Of a DNA stretch of 64,000 nt, positions 18,825-29,679 are shown piece by piece (within the stretch, counting starts at the first letter, position 1; each line of letters starts with the position of its first letter). This DNA comes from Pseudoalteromonas denitrificans DSM 6059 (GTDB lineage: Bacteria; Pseudomonadota; Gammaproteobacteria; Enterobacterales; Alteromonadaceae). A program made the position numbers and the translations under genes. The stretch spans positions 147,298 to 211,297 of the forward strand of contig NZ_FOLO01000004.1 in the NCBI RefSeq assembly GCF_900112265.1. Reading direction: 5' to 3'. The notes below the pieces were generated by a model. The model made no database searches and was not told the DNA's origin. It saw only the letters and a list, made by a program, of their open reading frames with translations.

Positions 18825-19990
18825 TATTTGCCCTCCGCAGCAGCTACTACTTTCTCAGCAGCATCTGTTAGAGATTCAGCTGCAATGATATCAACATCAG
18901 AGTTAGCTAATACTTCACGACCAGCTTCAGCGTTAGTACCTTCTAAACGTACAACTACAGGTACATTTACACCAACTTCTTTAACTGCACCAATGATACC
19001 TTCAGCGATCATGTCACAACGAACGATACCACCAAAGATGTTTACTAAAACAGCTTTAACGTTTTCGTCAGAAAGAATGATTTTAAATGCTTCAGCTACA
19101 CGCTCTTTAGTAGCACCGCCACCAACATCTAGGAAGTTAGCTGGCTTGCCGCCGTGTAAGTTTACGATGTCCATTGTACCCATTGCTAGGCCTGCACCAT
19201 TAACCATACAACCAACATTGCCATCAAGCGCAACGTAGTTTAGTTCCCACTGTGCAGCTTGTGCTTCACGCTCATCTTCTTGAGATGGATCATGCATTTC
19301 ACGGATTTTAGGTTGACGGTATAAAGCATTACCATCGATACCTATTTTACCGTCAAGACAATGTAAATTACCTTCATCAGTGATTACTAATGGGTTAATT
19401 TCTAATAATGCAAAATCAAAATCATTGAACATTTTTGCAAGACCCATAAAGATCTTAACAAACTGCTTCATTTGAGTTGGGTTTAAACCAAGTTTAAAGC
19501 CAAGCTCACGTGCTTGATAAGCTTGAGGGCCTACAAGTGGATCGATTTCCGCTTTATGAATTAACTCAGGAGTCTCTTCAGCAACAGTTTCGATTTCAAC
19601 ACCACCTTCAGTAGATGCCATGAATACAACTTTACGAGTACCACGGTCAACAACTGCACCTAGGTATAACTCGTTAGCGATATCTGTACAGCTTTCAACT
19701 AAAATTTTTGAAACCGGTTGACCGTTTTCATCTGTTTGGTAAGTAACTAAGTTCTTACCTAACCAGTTTTGTGCGAAATCTTTGATTTCTTCTTTAGTCT
19801 TTACTAGCTTAACACCGCCAGCTTTACCACGACCACCTGCGTGTACTTGAGTTTTAACAACCCACATATCACCGCCGATTTTATCCGCCGCTTCAGCAGC
19901 TTCTTGAGGAGTATCACAAGCGAAACCCTCAGATACTGGTAAACCATATTCGGCAAAAAGTTGTTTTGCCTGGTACTCATGCAAATTCAT
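18824..19990 (-). CDS. sucC: Succinyl-CoA synthetase beta subunit
   Basis: A 388-residue subunit, the length of E. coli SucC. It has an ATP-grasp domain beginning [19 protein letters not shown], with the loop [17 protein letters not shown]. The C-terminal CoA-ligase domain contains [27 protein letters not shown] and [11 protein letters not shown]. With SucD it forms the TCA-cycle enzyme in the cytosol. The stop overlaps the sucD start. Upstream, 241 bases with a terminator separate it from sucB, so sucCD probably has its own promoter, unlike E. coli, where sucABCD is mainly one unit. Confidence 0.97.
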   Translation of the reverse strand: MNLHEYQAKQLFAEYGLPVSEGFACDTPQEAAEAADKIGGDMWVVKTQVHAGGRGKAGGVKLVKTKEEIKDFAQNWLGKNLVTYQTDENGQPVSKILVESCTDIANELYLGAVVDRGTRKVVFMASTEGGVEIETVAEETPELIHKAEIDPLVGPQAYQARELGFKLGLNPTQMKQFVKIFMGLAKMFNDFDFALLEINPLVITDEGNLHCLDGKIGIDGNALYRQPKIREMHDPSQEDEREAQAAQWELNYVALDGNVGCMVNGAGLAMGTMDIVNLHGGKPANFLDVGGGATKERVAEAFKIILSDENVKAVLVNIFGGIVRCDMIAEGIIGAVKEVGVNVPVVVRLEGTNAEAGREVLANSDVDIIAAESLTDAAEKVVAAAEGK

Positions 19991-20182
19991 GATGCTTTAT
20001 CCAATTTTTTTGTACTAATCAAGCTGAATTTTTATTCAACTTCCCAAATTGCGCGGATAGTATAGATCTACGCACGATACAAAGAAATACCCTGTATCAA
20101 GAATTGCCAATAAAATTACAATAGAACTAATATTTATTCGCAGTTGTTAATTTTTAATCTAAATACGAGTTAAAAATCAACC

Positions 20183-20213
20183 AAAAAAAAGCTGCAACCT
20201 TAAGGTGCAGCTT
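20183..20213 (-). terminator. Terminator between sucB and sucC
   Basis: AGCTGCA and TGCAGCT (within 20190-20212) enclose an ACCTTAAGGT-like inner palindrome. On the minus strand a run of eight T follows. It lies 18 bases after the sucB stop and splits sucAB from sucCD. Confidence 0.88.
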
Positions 20214-20231
20214 AAATATTAAATTAATCTA

Positions 20232-21707
20232 TTAAACATCTAACAGTAAACGCGTTGGATCTTCAAGCAACTCTTTTATTGTCACTAAGAAACCAACAGA
20301 CTCTTTACCATCAATTAATCTATGATCGTAAGAAAGCGCTAAATACATCATAGGTAAAATCTCAACTTTACCGTTAACTGCCATAGGTCTGTCTTGGATT
20401 TTATGCATTCCAAGAATTGCAGCTTGTGGCAAGTTTAAGATAGGCGTTGAAAGTAAAGAACCAAATACACCACCATTAGTGATAGTAAAGTTACCACCTG
20501 TCATGTCATCGATAGTTAATTTACCATCACGACCTTTAAGAGCAAGCTCACGAATATTTTTTTCTATTTCTGCACAAGACATTTTATCGCAATCACGTAA
20601 AACAGGTGTAACCAAGCCACGTGGAGTAGATACTGCGATGCTCATATCGAAGAAATTATGGTATACGATATCATCGCCATCAATTGATGCATTTACTGCA
20701 GGGAAACGCTTAAGCGCTTCAGTTACAGCTTTAACATAAAAAGACATAAAACCTAAACGGATATCATGGCGTTTTTCGAACGCATCTTTGTACTGCTTAC
20801 GAAGGTCCATGATTGGCTTCATATTAACTTCATTAAATGTCGTTAACATTGCAGTTGAGTTTTTAGCTTCAAGTAAACGTGTCGCGATTGTTTTACGTAA
20901 ACGTGTCATAGGTACACGTTTTTGAGTACGCTCGCCAACAGGTGCAGGAGTGGCAGCTACTGGTGCTGACTTAGCCGCTGGAGCTGGTGCTTTTAAGAAG
21001 TTATCTACATCTTCTTTAGTTACACGACCATTTTTTCCAGTACCGTTAATTTTAGCAGCATCAAGGCCTTTCTCTGCGATTAAACGGCGTACTGATGGTG
21101 TTAATACATCAGAACTTTCGTCTGAAGCAGCTGGGCTAGCAGGTGCTACTGACGCTGCAGCAGGAGCTGCACCAGCAATAATCTTACCGATTAACTGTTC
21201 ACCTAGAACTGTATCACCTTCAGCGTGAATATGCTCACCCATAACACCATCTTCAGGTGCAACAACTTCAAGAACAACTTTATCTGTTTCAATATCAACT
21301 AAGTTTTGATCGCGTGAAACAGCCTCACCTGGTTGAACATGCCAAGCTGCTATTGTTGCATCTGCAACTGATTCTGGAAGTACTGGAACGTTAATATCCA
21401 CTGGGTTACCTTCTGATGCTGGCGCTGCAGTTGCAGGCGCTTGAGTATTTGCTGGAGTTGCTACAGCACCGGCTGCACCAACTAATGCGATAAGTTGCTC
21501 ACCTAAAACGGTTGCACCTTCTTCTTGACTAATTTCAGTTACAACACCATCTTCCGGTGAAACAACTTCAAGTACAACTTTATCTGTTTCGATATCTACT
21601 AAGTTCTGATCGCGGCTTACTGTATCGCCAACTTTAACATGCCAAGTTGCAATTGTTGCGTCTGCTACAGATTCAGGAAGAACTGGAACCTTAATTTCGG
21701 TTGTCAT
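20232..21707 (-). CDS. sucB: 2-oxoglutarate dehydrogenase E2 (dihydrolipoyl succinyltransferase), two lipoyl domains
   Basis: A 491-residue E2 core subunit of the 2-oxoglutarate dehydrogenase complex, about 85 residues longer than E. coli SucB (405). The extra length is a second lipoyl domain. Domain 1 (about 3-77) and domain 2 (about 102-177) both contain [12 protein letters not shown] and the lipoylation site ETDKVVLEV. Ala/Pro-rich linkers separate them and the peripheral subunit-binding domain ([14 protein letters not shown]). The catalytic domain ends in [15 protein letters not shown], with the acyltransferase His-Asp motif. It follows sucA by 15 bases. A terminator lies just after it. 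The tandem domains are very alike and probably arose by internal duplication. Confidence 0.96.
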   Translation of the reverse strand: MTTEIKVPVLPESVADATIATWHVKVGDTVSRDQNLVDIETDKVVLEVVSPEDGVVTEISQEEGATVLGEQLIALVGAAGAVATPANTQAPATAAPASEGNPVDINVPVLPESVADATIAAWHVQPGEAVSRDQNLVDIETDKVVLEVVAPEDGVMGEHIHAEGDTVLGEQLIGKIIAGAAPAAASVAPASPAASDESSDVLTPSVRRLIAEKGLDAAKINGTGKNGRVTKEDVDNFLKAPAPAAKSAPVAATPAPVGERTQKRVPMTRLRKTIATRLLEAKNSTAMLTTFNEVNMKPIMDLRKQYKDAFEKRHDIRLGFMSFYVKAVTEALKRFPAVNASIDGDDIVYHNFFDMSIAVSTPRGLVTPVLRDCDKMSCAEIEKNIRELALKGRDGKLTIDDMTGGNFTITNGGVFGSLLSTPILNLPQAAILGMHKIQDRPMAVNGKVEILPMMYLALSYDHRLIDGKESVGFLVTIKELLEDPTRLLLDV

Positions 21708-21721
21708 CTCATCAGATCCTT

Positions 21722-24535
21722 TTATTTTTTAATTGTTAGAGCGTCAGCAACTAATGCTGCTTGTTCAATATCATGCAAAGCTTTGTATCCACATGCTGGC
21801 GCCGCAGATGCTGGACGTCCAGCATACTCTAGATAAGTACCTGCTGGAATTGCTTGTCTAAATTGATGTTGAGAACAATACCAAGCACCTTGGTTTTGAG
21901 GTTCTTCCTGACACCAGACAAAGTCTTTAACGTGGCTATACTGCTGCATAATTTCATCCATTTCTTTATGCGGAAAAGGATATAGCTGTTCTAAACGTAT
22001 AATTGCAATATTATCAAGCTCTTGTTTACGGCGTTCTTGTAATAACTCGTAGTAAACTTTACCACTACAAAATACAACTCGTTCTATATTTTCAGGCTTA
22101 ATATCATCAATTTCATCAATTACGTTGTGAAAAACACCTTCAGATAGCTCTTCTAAAGAAGAAACAGCTAATGGGTGACGTAAAAGTGATTTGGGTGTCA
22201 TTACAATTAAAGGACGACGAAGTGGTCTTACTGACTGACGACGTAGCATAGCATATACTTGAGCAGGTGTTGATGGTACACACACTTGCATATTGTGATC
22301 AGCACATAACTGTAAGAATCGTTCTAAACGGGCCGATGAATGCTCTGGACCTTGACCTTCATAACCATGCGGTAGCATACATGTTAAACCACATAAGCGA
22401 CCCCACTTTTGTTCACCAGAACTTAAAAATTGATCAAATACAACCTGAGCACCATTTGCAAAATCACCAAACTGCGCTTCCCACATCACTAATGTAGTTG
22501 GTTCTGCAGTTGCATAACCATACTCAAATGCAAGTACCGCAACTTCAGATAAAACAGAATCATAAACTTCAAATTTACCTTGACCCTCAGATATATTTTC
22601 TAAAGGTGTGAAAGTAGAACCATCTTTTTGATTATGTACAACAGCATGACGATGGAAGAATGTACCTCGACCAGAGTCTTGACCTGTCATACGAATATCA
22701 GTGCCATCATTTACAATTGATGCATAAGCTAAGTTTTCAGCCATGCCCCAATCTAAAGGCTTTTCACCAGTAGCCATTAATTTACGATCGCCGTAAATCT
22801 TTGCTACACGTGATTGTGCTTTATGTTCATCTGGATATATTGAGATGTTAGCAGCCAAGGCTTTGAGTTTTTCAACAGATAAACTACCATCGTATTCTAC
22901 ATCCCAATCATGACCAACAAACTTGCTCCAATCTGACGAATGTGACGTTTCAGGTCGCTTTTCTTCAACAACACATTTTCCTGCATCTAAACTAGTACGA
23001 TACTCATTGGCAATCTGTTTCGATTCATCAAGAGATACAATACCTTCTGCTGCTAATTGCTCAGCATATAATTGACGAGGAACTGGATGTTTTTTAATTT
23101 TCTGATACATAATAGGCTGAGTTGCATTAGGCTCATCAGCTTCATTATGGCCGTGACGGCGATAACAAACTAAATCAATTACAATATCACGCTTAAATTT
23201 GTTTCTGTAATCCAAAGCAATTTGAGTTACAAGGGTAACAGCTTCTGGATCATCAGAATTAACATGAAATATTGGTGCTTGTACCATTTTAGCAATATCA
23301 GTACAGTATTCTGTAGAGCGTACATCTTCTTGCTTAGATGTCGTGAAACCAACTTGGTTATTTACCACAATACGAATTGTACCGCCCACACTAAATGCGC
23401 GAGTCTGTGATAAATTGAAAGTTTCTTGGACAACACCTTGACCTGCGATTGCAGAGTCGCCATGTAATGTAATAGGTAATGCTTTTGAACCATCTGTACA
23501 ACCTAAACGGTCAAGACGAGCACGAACTGAACCCATAACAACAGGATTTACGATTTCTAAGTGAGATGGGTTAAATGACAGTGCCATATGAACATTGCCA
23601 CCTTTAGTAGCAAAATCACATGAATAACCCATATGATATTTCACATCACCAGAACCCAAGTTAACTTGTGTTTTACCAGCAAACTCATCAAATAAGTCTG
23701 ATGGGTTTTTGCCTAGCACATTTAGAAGCACATTAAGACGGCCACGGTGAGCCATACCAATAACAACTTCTTTTTGGCCGCTTTCGCCAGCACGGTGAAC
23801 AAGTTCTTTTAACATTGGAACTAAAGAATCACCACCTTCCAATGAAAAACGTTTAGCGCCAGGGAACTTAGCACCTAAATATTTTTCTAGACCATCAGCT
23901 GCAGTTAATCCTTTAAGAATACGTAGCTTATTTTCTTTGGTGAAGTTTGGTGTAGACTGGACCGACTCAAAACGTTGTTGTAACCAACGCTTTTCTTCTG
24001 TCGAGGTAATGTGCATGTATTCAACACCAATAGAACCACAATAAGTCGTTTTTAGTGCTTTATACAGCTCACCTAAAGGCATGGTTTCTTTGCCGATGGC
24101 AAAAGAACCTACATTAAATTCGCGGTCAAGATCTGATTCTGATAAGTCGTGGTGAGAAAGCTCTAACTCACGAATTTTGTCCCGTTTCCACAAATTCAGT
24201 GGATCAAGATTGGCACTTTGATGGCCTCGGAATCGGAATGCATTAATCAGTTGTAATACTTTAACTTGCTTTGCATCACCTGCTCCACCCGTAGCTACAA
24301 CAACTTCTTTATGTTTGTTTTTTGCAAGCGTTTCAAATTGTGTCCTGATCTCAGAGTGCTTACTCTCAACATCAACACCATCTACTTTAGGTAAACGGTC
24401 GAACACTTCACGCCATTCATTTGGCACCGAAGACGCATCATCTAAATACGCTTCATATAGGTCTTCTACATAAGCGACGTTTCCGCCATTCATGTGAGAC
24501 GAATCTAACCATGCCTTCATTACACCTTCGTGCAT
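21722..24535 (-). CDS. sucA: 2-oxoglutarate dehydrogenase E1
   Basis: A 937-residue thiamine diphosphate-dependent decarboxylase (E. coli 933). It decarboxylates 2-oxoglutarate and passes the succinyl group to the lipoyl arms of SucB. Seen are the N-terminal [61 protein letters not shown] and, in the C-terminal half, [17 protein letters not shown] and [13 protein letters not shown]. The start at 24535 has AAGGG at suitable spacing; the Met at codon 6 is an alternative. The gene lies about 96 bases after sdhB on the same strand and continues into sucB, so a single sdhCDAB-sucAB transcript is likely. Confidence 0.97.
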   Translation of the reverse strand: MHEGVMKAWLDSSHMNGGNVAYVEDLYEAYLDDASSVPNEWREVFDRLPKVDGVDVESKHSEIRTQFETLAKNKHKEVVVATGGAGDAKQVKVLQLINAFRFRGHQSANLDPLNLWKRDKIRELELSHHDLSESDLDREFNVGSFAIGKETMPLGELYKALKTTYCGSIGVEYMHITSTEEKRWLQQRFESVQSTPNFTKENKLRILKGLTAADGLEKYLGAKFPGAKRFSLEGGDSLVPMLKELVHRAGESGQKEVVIGMAHRGRLNVLLNVLGKNPSDLFDEFAGKTQVNLGSGDVKYHMGYSCDFATKGGNVHMALSFNPSHLEIVNPVVMGSVRARLDRLGCTDGSKALPITLHGDSAIAGQGVVQETFNLSQTRAFSVGGTIRIVVNNQVGFTTSKQEDVRSTEYCTDIAKMVQAPIFHVNSDDPEAVTLVTQIALDYRNKFKRDIVIDLVCYRRHGHNEADEPNATQPIMYQKIKKHPVPRQLYAEQLAAEGIVSLDESKQIANEYRTSLDAGKCVVEEKRPETSHSSDWSKFVGHDWDVEYDGSLSVEKLKALAANISIYPDEHKAQSRVAKIYGDRKLMATGEKPLDWGMAENLAYASIVNDGTDIRMTGQDSGRGTFFHRHAVVHNQKDGSTFTPLENISEGQGKFEVYDSVLSEVAVLAFEYGYATAEPTTLVMWEAQFGDFANGAQVVFDQFLSSGEQKWGRLCGLTCMLPHGYEGQGPEHSSARLERFLQLCADHNMQVCVPSTPAQVYAMLRRQSVRPLRRPLIVMTPKSLLRHPLAVSSLEELSEGVFHNVIDEIDDIKPENIERVVFCSGKVYYELLQERRKQELDNIAIIRLEQLYPFPHKEMDEIMQQYSHVKDFVWCQEEPQNQGAWYCSQHQFRQAIPAGTYLEYAGRPASAAPACGYKALHDIEQAALVADALTIKK

Positions 24536-24631
24536 TTATAAGCCCTTTTCTTCTAGCGCAGAAATAGTTTAAACACAAAGATAGCCATAACATTAAGATA
24601 TGGCCATCTAAATATTGATAAATCTGGTTAC

Positions 24632-25354
24632 TTAGATAGAACGGTTAAGTAACATAGATTTGATATTACCAATAGCCTTAGTTGGATTAAGACCTTTTGG
24701 ACAAACACTGACACAATTCATGATCCCGTGACAACGGAAAACACTAAATGCGTCATCAAGATCTGCTAAGCGTTCTTCAGTTGCAGTATCGCGTGAATCT
24801 ACAAGGAAACGATACGCATGAAGAAGACCAGCAGGTCCGATAAACTTGTCTGGATTCCACCAAAATGATGGACAAGACGTTGAACAACATGCACATAAAA
24901 TACATTCGTACAAACCATCTAGCTTATCACGCTCTTCGATACTTTGAAGATGCTCTCTAGCCGGAGGGTTTGTATCATTATTGATCAAATAAGGTTTTAC
25001 TTTTTCGTACTGAGTATAGAATTGAGTCATATCAATGACTAAATCACGTACTACTGGTAAACCTGGAAGTGGACGGATCACGATTGCTTTATTGCCTCTT
25101 TTAAGAGTCGATAAAGGTGTGATACACGCCAAACCATTTTTACCATTCATGTTAAGTCCATCAGAACCACATACACCTTCACGACATGAACGTCTAAAAG
25201 ATAAAGTTGGATCTTGTTCTTTCAACAGGATTAATGCATCCAGTATCATGATATCGCTACCCTCTTCAAGTTCAAGAGAGTAATCCTGCATACGCGGTGC
25301 TGTGTCCACATCAGGATTATAACGGTAAATTGAAAATGCTAATTTTGCCATCAT
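24632..25354 (-). CDS. sdhB: Succinate dehydrogenase iron-sulfur subunit
   Basis: A 240-residue subunit carrying the three Fe-S clusters that move electrons from SdhA to ubiquinone. The N-terminal 2Fe-2S cysteines are in SCREGVCGSDGLN and GLACITPL. The 4Fe-4S and 3Fe-4S sites are in CILCACCSTSCPSFWWNP and CHGIMNCVSVCPKGLNP. Two adjacent ATG codons are possible starts; the second is spaced 7 bases from AGGAG. It starts 7 bases after sdhA. It is membrane-bound through SdhC and SdhD on the cytoplasmic side. Confidence 0.97.
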   Translation of the reverse strand: MMAKLAFSIYRYNPDVDTAPRMQDYSLELEEGSDIMILDALILLKEQDPTLSFRRSCREGVCGSDGLNMNGKNGLACITPLSTLKRGNKAIVIRPLPGLPVVRDLVIDMTQFYTQYEKVKPYLINNDTNPPAREHLQSIEERDKLDGLYECILCACCSTSCPSFWWNPDKFIGPAGLLHAYRFLVDSRDTATEERLADLDDAFSVFRCHGIMNCVSVCPKGLNPTKAIGNIKSMLLNRSI

Positions 25355-25361
25355 CTGACTC

Positions 25362-27131
25362 CTAGTATGTACGTGCTTTAGGTGGGAAAGCTTCGCGATG
25401 CACTGGTTTCATATTTACATCACGTTTAGTCATTTCTTCAGTAGAAGGTGTATAGATTGAATGGCATAACCAATTCTTATCATCACGTTCAGTGAAATCT
25501 TGACGCGCATGTGCACCACGAGATTCAGTACGGAAGTTAGCCGCTTTAGCTGAACAGAAAGCAGTTTCCATTAAGTTATCTAATTCTAAACACTCAATAC
25601 GCTGCGTATTAAATTCTGTTGATTTATCATCAAGACGTGCATGTTGTAAACGTTCACGAATTTCAGTTAACTCTTTCATACCTTGTGCCATAGCATCACC
25701 TTCACGGAATACCGAGAAGTTTAATTGCATACACTGCTGTAAGTCTTTCTTGATTTGAACAGGATCTTCACCTTGACCAGACTTAGATGTTTCCCAGCGA
25801 TTAAAGCGTGATAACGCAGCTTCAACGTCTGAGTCAGCATGATCTGAAGACTGAGTATCATTAAGGTATTCACCTAAGAAATTACCAGCAGCACGACCAA
25901 ATACAACCAAATCTAATAATGAGTTACCACCTAAGCGGTTTGCACCATGTACAGATACACATGCAATTTCACCTACAGCAAATAAGCCGTCGACAATAGT
26001 TTCATTACCGTTATGATCAATTGATAATGCTTGACCATTAACATTACAAGGTACACCACCCATTTGGTAATGACATGTAGGAATTACTGGAATTGGTTCT
26101 TTAACTGGATCAACGTGAGCAAATGTACGAGATAAGTCACATACACCTGGTAAACGTTTTTCTAGTGTTTCTTGACCTAAGTGATCAAGTTTAAGTTTGA
26201 TATGTGGACCCCAAGGACCATCACAACCACGACCTTCACGGATTTCAGTCATCATTGAGCGTGCAACAACATCACGGCCAGCAAGATCTTTAGCGTTTGG
26301 AGCATAACGCTCCATGAAGCGTTCGCCATCTTTATTTAATAGATAACCACCTTCACCACGACAACCTTCTGTAACAAGTACACCCGCACCAGCAATACCA
26401 GTCGGGTGGAACTGCCACATTTCCATATCTTGCATTTGAATGCCAGCACGAAGTGACATACCAACACCGTCACCCGTATTAATGTGTGCATTTGTCGTAG
26501 AAGCAAAAATACGACCCGCGCCACCTGTTGCTAAAACAGTTGCACGAGATTTGAAGAATACAACTTCGCCAGACTCGATATCAATTGCAGTACAACCTAC
26601 TACAGCACCTTCTTGGTTTTTAACTAAATCAAGTGCATACCATTCAGAGAATACGTTTGTTTTATTTTTTACATTTTGCTGGTACAAACAATGAAGTAAA
26701 GCATGACCTGTACGGTCAGCTGCTGCTGCAGTACGCGCTGCTTGTTCGCCACCAAAGTTTCTTGATTGGCCACCGAATGGACGCTGATAGATAGTACCAT
26801 TTTCAAAACGAGAAAAAGGAAGACCCATCTTATCTAATTCAATAATTGCTTCAGGACCCGTTTTACACATATATTCGATAGCATCTTGATCACCGATAAA
26901 ATCGGAACCTTTCACTGTATCGTACATGTGCTGTTCCCAATGGTCTTCATGGCTGTTGCCTAAAGCAACAGTGATACCACCTTGAGCAGATACTGTATGA
27001 GAACGTGTAGGGAAAACTTTAGAAATTAATGCACACGTTTTACCTGATTCTGTAATTGCAAGCGCTGCGCGCATACCCGCACCACCAGCACCAATTACAA
27101 CCGAGTCAAATTCACGAACAGAATATTTCAC
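25362..27131 (-). CDS. sdhA: Succinate dehydrogenase flavoprotein subunit
   Basis: A 589-residue FAD subunit that oxidises succinate to fumarate. The FAD-binding [11 protein letters not shown] is near the N-terminus, and the flavin-linking histidine is in [10 protein letters not shown]. Also present are the substrate-binding [29 protein letters not shown] with the catalytic Arg, and PTCHYQMGG. The start codon is a GTG at 27131 that follows the sdhD TAA directly, with a GGGG-type Shine-Dalgarno inside sdhD. Order and spacing are those of sdhCDAB in gammaproteobacteria. Confidence 0.97.
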   Translation of the reverse strand: MKYSVREFDSVVIGAGGAGMRAALAITESGKTCALISKVFPTRSHTVSAQGGITVALGNSHEDHWEQHMYDTVKGSDFIGDQDAIEYMCKTGPEAIIELDKMGLPFSRFENGTIYQRPFGGQSRNFGGEQAARTAAAADRTGHALLHCLYQQNVKNKTNVFSEWYALDLVKNQEGAVVGCTAIDIESGEVVFFKSRATVLATGGAGRIFASTTNAHINTGDGVGMSLRAGIQMQDMEMWQFHPTGIAGAGVLVTEGCRGEGGYLLNKDGERFMERYAPNAKDLAGRDVVARSMMTEIREGRGCDGPWGPHIKLKLDHLGQETLEKRLPGVCDLSRTFAHVDPVKEPIPVIPTCHYQMGGVPCNVNGQALSIDHNGNETIVDGLFAVGEIACVSVHGANRLGGNSLLDLVVFGRAAGNFLGEYLNDTQSSDHADSDVEAALSRFNRWETSKSGQGEDPVQIKKDLQQCMQLNFSVFREGDAMAQGMKELTEIRERLQHARLDDKSTEFNTQRIECLELDNLMETAFCSAKAANFRTESRGAHARQDFTERDDKNWLCHSIYTPSTEEMTKRDVNMKPVHREAFPPKARTY

Positions 27132-27479
27132 TTACACACCCCACAATACAAATAAACCAACTGCAACATACACAAATGACATTAGATTTAATAAAAAGCC
27201 TAATACTGAACGTAATTTTGCACATTTAACGTAATCAGTAAGTACTTGCCATAAACCAATTTGTGTATGGATCATCATGCTAACTAAAGCTGCAAATGTA
27301 AAAACTTTAACCGCTAAGTTTGAAAATAATCCTTGCCAAGCCTCAAAAGTGACTTGTGGAGTTGTTAAGAAATAACCAATAATGAATAACGAATATGCCG
27401 TTAATATTAATGCTGTTGCACGTAAAGATACAAAATCTTGTACGCCATTACGTTTTAGAGATGCTTGATTTACAACCAT
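27132..27479 (-). CDS. sdhD: Succinate dehydrogenase membrane anchor subunit SdhD
   Basis: A protein of 115 residues from the ATG at 27479; its VVNQASLKRNGVQDFVSLRA start matches SdhD (E. coli MVSNASALGRNGVHDF). The open frame extends to 27515, but that part would overlap sdhC further. The chosen start overlaps the sdhC end by 10 bases, has GGGG at good spacing, and gives the expected three membrane helices. The helices include the haem ligand His in MMIHTQIGLWQVLTDYV, in which the Asp-Tyr pair lies near the quinone site. With SdhC it binds haem b and ubiquinone in the inner membrane. Confidence 0.93.
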   Translation of the reverse strand: MVVNQASLKRNGVQDFVSLRATALILTAYSLFIIGYFLTTPQVTFEAWQGLFSNLAVKVFTFAALVSMMIHTQIGLWQVLTDYVKCAKLRSVLGFLLNLMSFVYVAVGLFVLWGV

Positions 27480-27898
27480 ATCCATACCCCTGCCAATACT
27501 GCTGCTACAGCCCACAATCCAAGTGAGATTGTTGCGCTGCTATTGCCTGATTCAAGTTCTTCCCAATATCCCATATCCATTATGATATGACGGATACCAC
27601 CAATAATGTGATATGCCAACACAGTGACAGTACCCCATGCAATGAATTTGGCAACGAACCCACTAAATAGGCCCTTGACGAATTCAAACCCTTCAGGTGA
27701 TGAAAGAGACTCTGACCAAGCCCAAATTACAAATGTTAAGGCAAAAAATAATGCAACACCGGTAATACGGTGAAGAATAGAAGCCTTTGCAGTTGCTGGC
27801 ATAGAAATAGTCGATAAATCGAGATTTACAGGTCTTTGCTTTTTCACAGTTACTTGCCCATCTGGCCCATTTAGGACCCAACTATTGTTTTTATACAC
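27470..27898 (-). CDS. sdhC: Succinate dehydrogenase cytochrome b556 subunit SdhC
   Basis: A protein of up to 142 residues with the SdhC signature QRPVNLDLSTISMPATAKAS, the quinone-site SILHRITGV, SLSSPEGFE and the haem-ligand segment LAYHIIGGIRHIIMDMGYWEE. It has three membrane helices. The frame opens with a GTG at 27898; another GTG before KKQRPVN, at 27847, is a plausible start that would match the E. coli N-terminus better. It is first in the sdhCDAB operon and divergent from gltA. Confidence 0.93.
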   Translation of the reverse strand: MYKNNSWVLNGPDGQVTVKKQRPVNLDLSTISMPATAKASILHRITGVALFFALTFVIWAWSESLSSPEGFEFVKGLFSGFVAKFIAWGTVTVLAYHIIGGIRHIIMDMGYWEELESGNSSATISLGLWAVAAVLAGVWIWL

Positions 27899-28265
27899 CC
27901 ATCTAATTTTATTCGTTTAAATAAATTCAAATGGAACCATCAAAATAAACAAACCTAGAATGGTGACGAGCCAAAAAAGGTACTACACGTTTACTTCAGA
28001 CGCAGTAGGTTTAATTCATAAGAATAAACCTTGCACAGTATATATTCCCCCTGAGCAATTTACAATTTTTGTTTAATTAGAATGCCTTGCAAATTAGCCT
28101 TTAGTATACTATTTAATCTTTTCAGAATATATATCATGCTTTTTTGCATTAATTTTCATTAATATTGACTTTTATCCCCATTTATACGTTAAAATGGTGC
28201 TAATTTGCTTAACAATAGACTTAAAATCATAACAAATTGATTTGTTATAACAGGAGATGATTTAG
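27899..28265. other. Divergent sdhC / gltA control region
   Basis: This 367-base, A+T-rich region lies between two divergent TCA-cycle genes and must hold both promoters. TTGACT at 28165 with TAAAAT at 28190 (spacing 19) is the best candidate I see for the gltA promoter. A palindrome lies in the gltA leader at 28229-28248. No open frame of note and no clear CRP or ArcA box was recognised. Confidence 0.45.
28229..28248. promoter_or_regulatory. Palindrome in the gltA leader just before the ribosome-binding site
   Basis: ATAACAAAT and ATTTGTTAT form perfect 9-base inverted arms around TG. The right arm ends four bases before the AGGAG Shine-Dalgarno of gltA. It could be an operator for a dimeric repressor or an mRNA hairpin that modulates initiation. 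No known regulator is recognised. Confidence 0.5.
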
Positions 28266-29552
28266 ATGGCAGACAAGAAAGCAGTACTACATATCGATGG
28301 CCAAGACGCAATTGACTTACCTATTTATTCAGGCACAGCGGGTCAAGATGTAATCGATGTACGTTCATTAGGTGCTCATAACCATTTCACATACGACCCA
28401 GGCTTCATGTCTACTGGTTCTTGTGAATCAGCTATCACTTTCATCGATGGTGCTAAAGGTGTTCTTTTACACCGCGGCTACCCAATTGACCAACTTGCAG
28501 AACAGTCTAACTACCTTGAGTTATGTTACTTGCTTCTTGAAGGTGAATTACCTAACAAAGAACAAATGGCTAATTTTGAAAATGAAATCACGACGAATAC
28601 TATGATGCATGAAAAAATTGGTGCATTCTTTCAAGGTTTCCGTGTAGATGCACATCCTATGGCAATGTTATGTGGTGTAGTAGGTGCATTATCTTCTTTT
28701 TATCATGATGACTTAGATATCACAGATCCTGAGCAACGTAAGCGCAGCGCGATTAAACTTGTAGCTAAATTACCCACTATCTCAGCAATGGCCTATAAAT
28801 ATACAATTGGCCAACCATTTGTATATCCTAAGAATGATTTAAGCTACGCAGAAAACTTTTTACATATGATGTTTTCTGTACCGGCTGAAGAATACAAAGT
28901 AAGTCCAGTACTTGCTAAAGCAATGGACCGAATCTTCATGCTTCATGCAGATCACGAGCAAAATGCATCAACTTCTACAGTACGTATTGCGGGTTCTTCT
29001 GGTGCAAATCCATATGCTTGTATCGCTGCAGGTGTCGCATCTTTATGGGGTCCAGCACATGGCGGCGCTAATGAAGCATGTTTAACTATGCTAGAAGAAA
29101 TTGGAACTGCAGATCGTATCGAAGAATATGTTGCAAAAGCAAAAGATAAAAGTGACCCTTTCCGTTTGATGGGTTTTGGTCATCGTGTATACAAAAATTT
29201 CGATCCACGTGCAACAGTTATGCGTCAAACATGTCACGAAGTGCTAAAAGAGCTTAATATTCAAGACCCATTACTTGAAGTTGCAATGGGATTAGAAAAA
29301 ATAGCATTAGAAGACCCTTATTTTATTGAGAAAAAATTATACCCTAATGTAGATTTTTACTCGGGTATTATCTTAAAAGCAATTGGTATTCCAACAAGCA
29401 TGTTCACTGTTATCTTTGCTATGGCACGTACGGTTGGCTGGGTCTCACACTGGGATGAAATGTTATCTCAACCAGGTCAAAAAATCGGTCGTCCTCGCCA
29501 ATTGTATACAGGTTATACAAAACGTGATTACGCTGATGCTAATAAAAGATAA
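28266..29552 (+). CDS. gltA: Citrate synthase (type II, hexameric)
   Basis: A 428-residue enzyme, close to E. coli GltA (427), that condenses acetyl-CoA and oxaloacetate as the entry step of the TCA cycle. Catalytic residues are His265 ([10 protein letters not shown]), His306 ([14 protein letters not shown]) and Asp363 (VDFYSG). The N-terminal Greek-key domain typical of the NADH-sensitive type is present. The ATG follows AGGAGATGATTTAG. It is divergent from sdhCDAB-sucAB, the standard gammaproteobacterial arrangement, and ends at a hairpin terminator. Confidence 0.97.
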   Translation: MADKKAVLHIDGQDAIDLPIYSGTAGQDVIDVRSLGAHNHFTYDPGFMSTGSCESAITFIDGAKGVLLHRGYPIDQLAEQSNYLELCYLLLEGELPNKEQMANFENEITTNTMMHEKIGAFFQGFRVDAHPMAMLCGVVGALSSFYHDDLDITDPEQRKRSAIKLVAKLPTISAMAYKYTIGQPFVYPKNDLSYAENFLHMMFSVPAEEYKVSPVLAKAMDRIFMLHADHEQNASTSTVRIAGSSGANPYACIAAGVASLWGPAHGGANEACLTMLEEIGTADRIEEYVAKAKDKSDPFRLMGFGHRVYKNFDPRATVMRQTCHEVLKELNIQDPLLEVAMGLEKIALEDPYFIEKKLYPNVDFYSGIILKAIGIPTSMFTVIFAMARTVGWVSHWDEMLSQPGQKIGRPRQLYTGYTKRDYADANKR

Positions 29553-29565
29553 TTATTAGTCATTA

Positions 29566-29605
29566 TTGCAAAGGAGACTTTCGGTCTGCTTTGCAAGCTT
29601 TTTCA
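29566..29605 (+). terminator. Terminator after gltA
   Basis: TTGCAAAG (29566-29573) pairs with CTTTGCAA (29589-29596), with a further GAC/GTC inner stem. GCTTTTTC follows on the plus strand. Confidence 0.75.
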
Positions 29606-29679
29606 TGTTCATTTGTATCTCGCTTTTCATTATTAAATCCCTTAAAATACCGCCCTCTTTTGATAACCTGATCTTTTAA

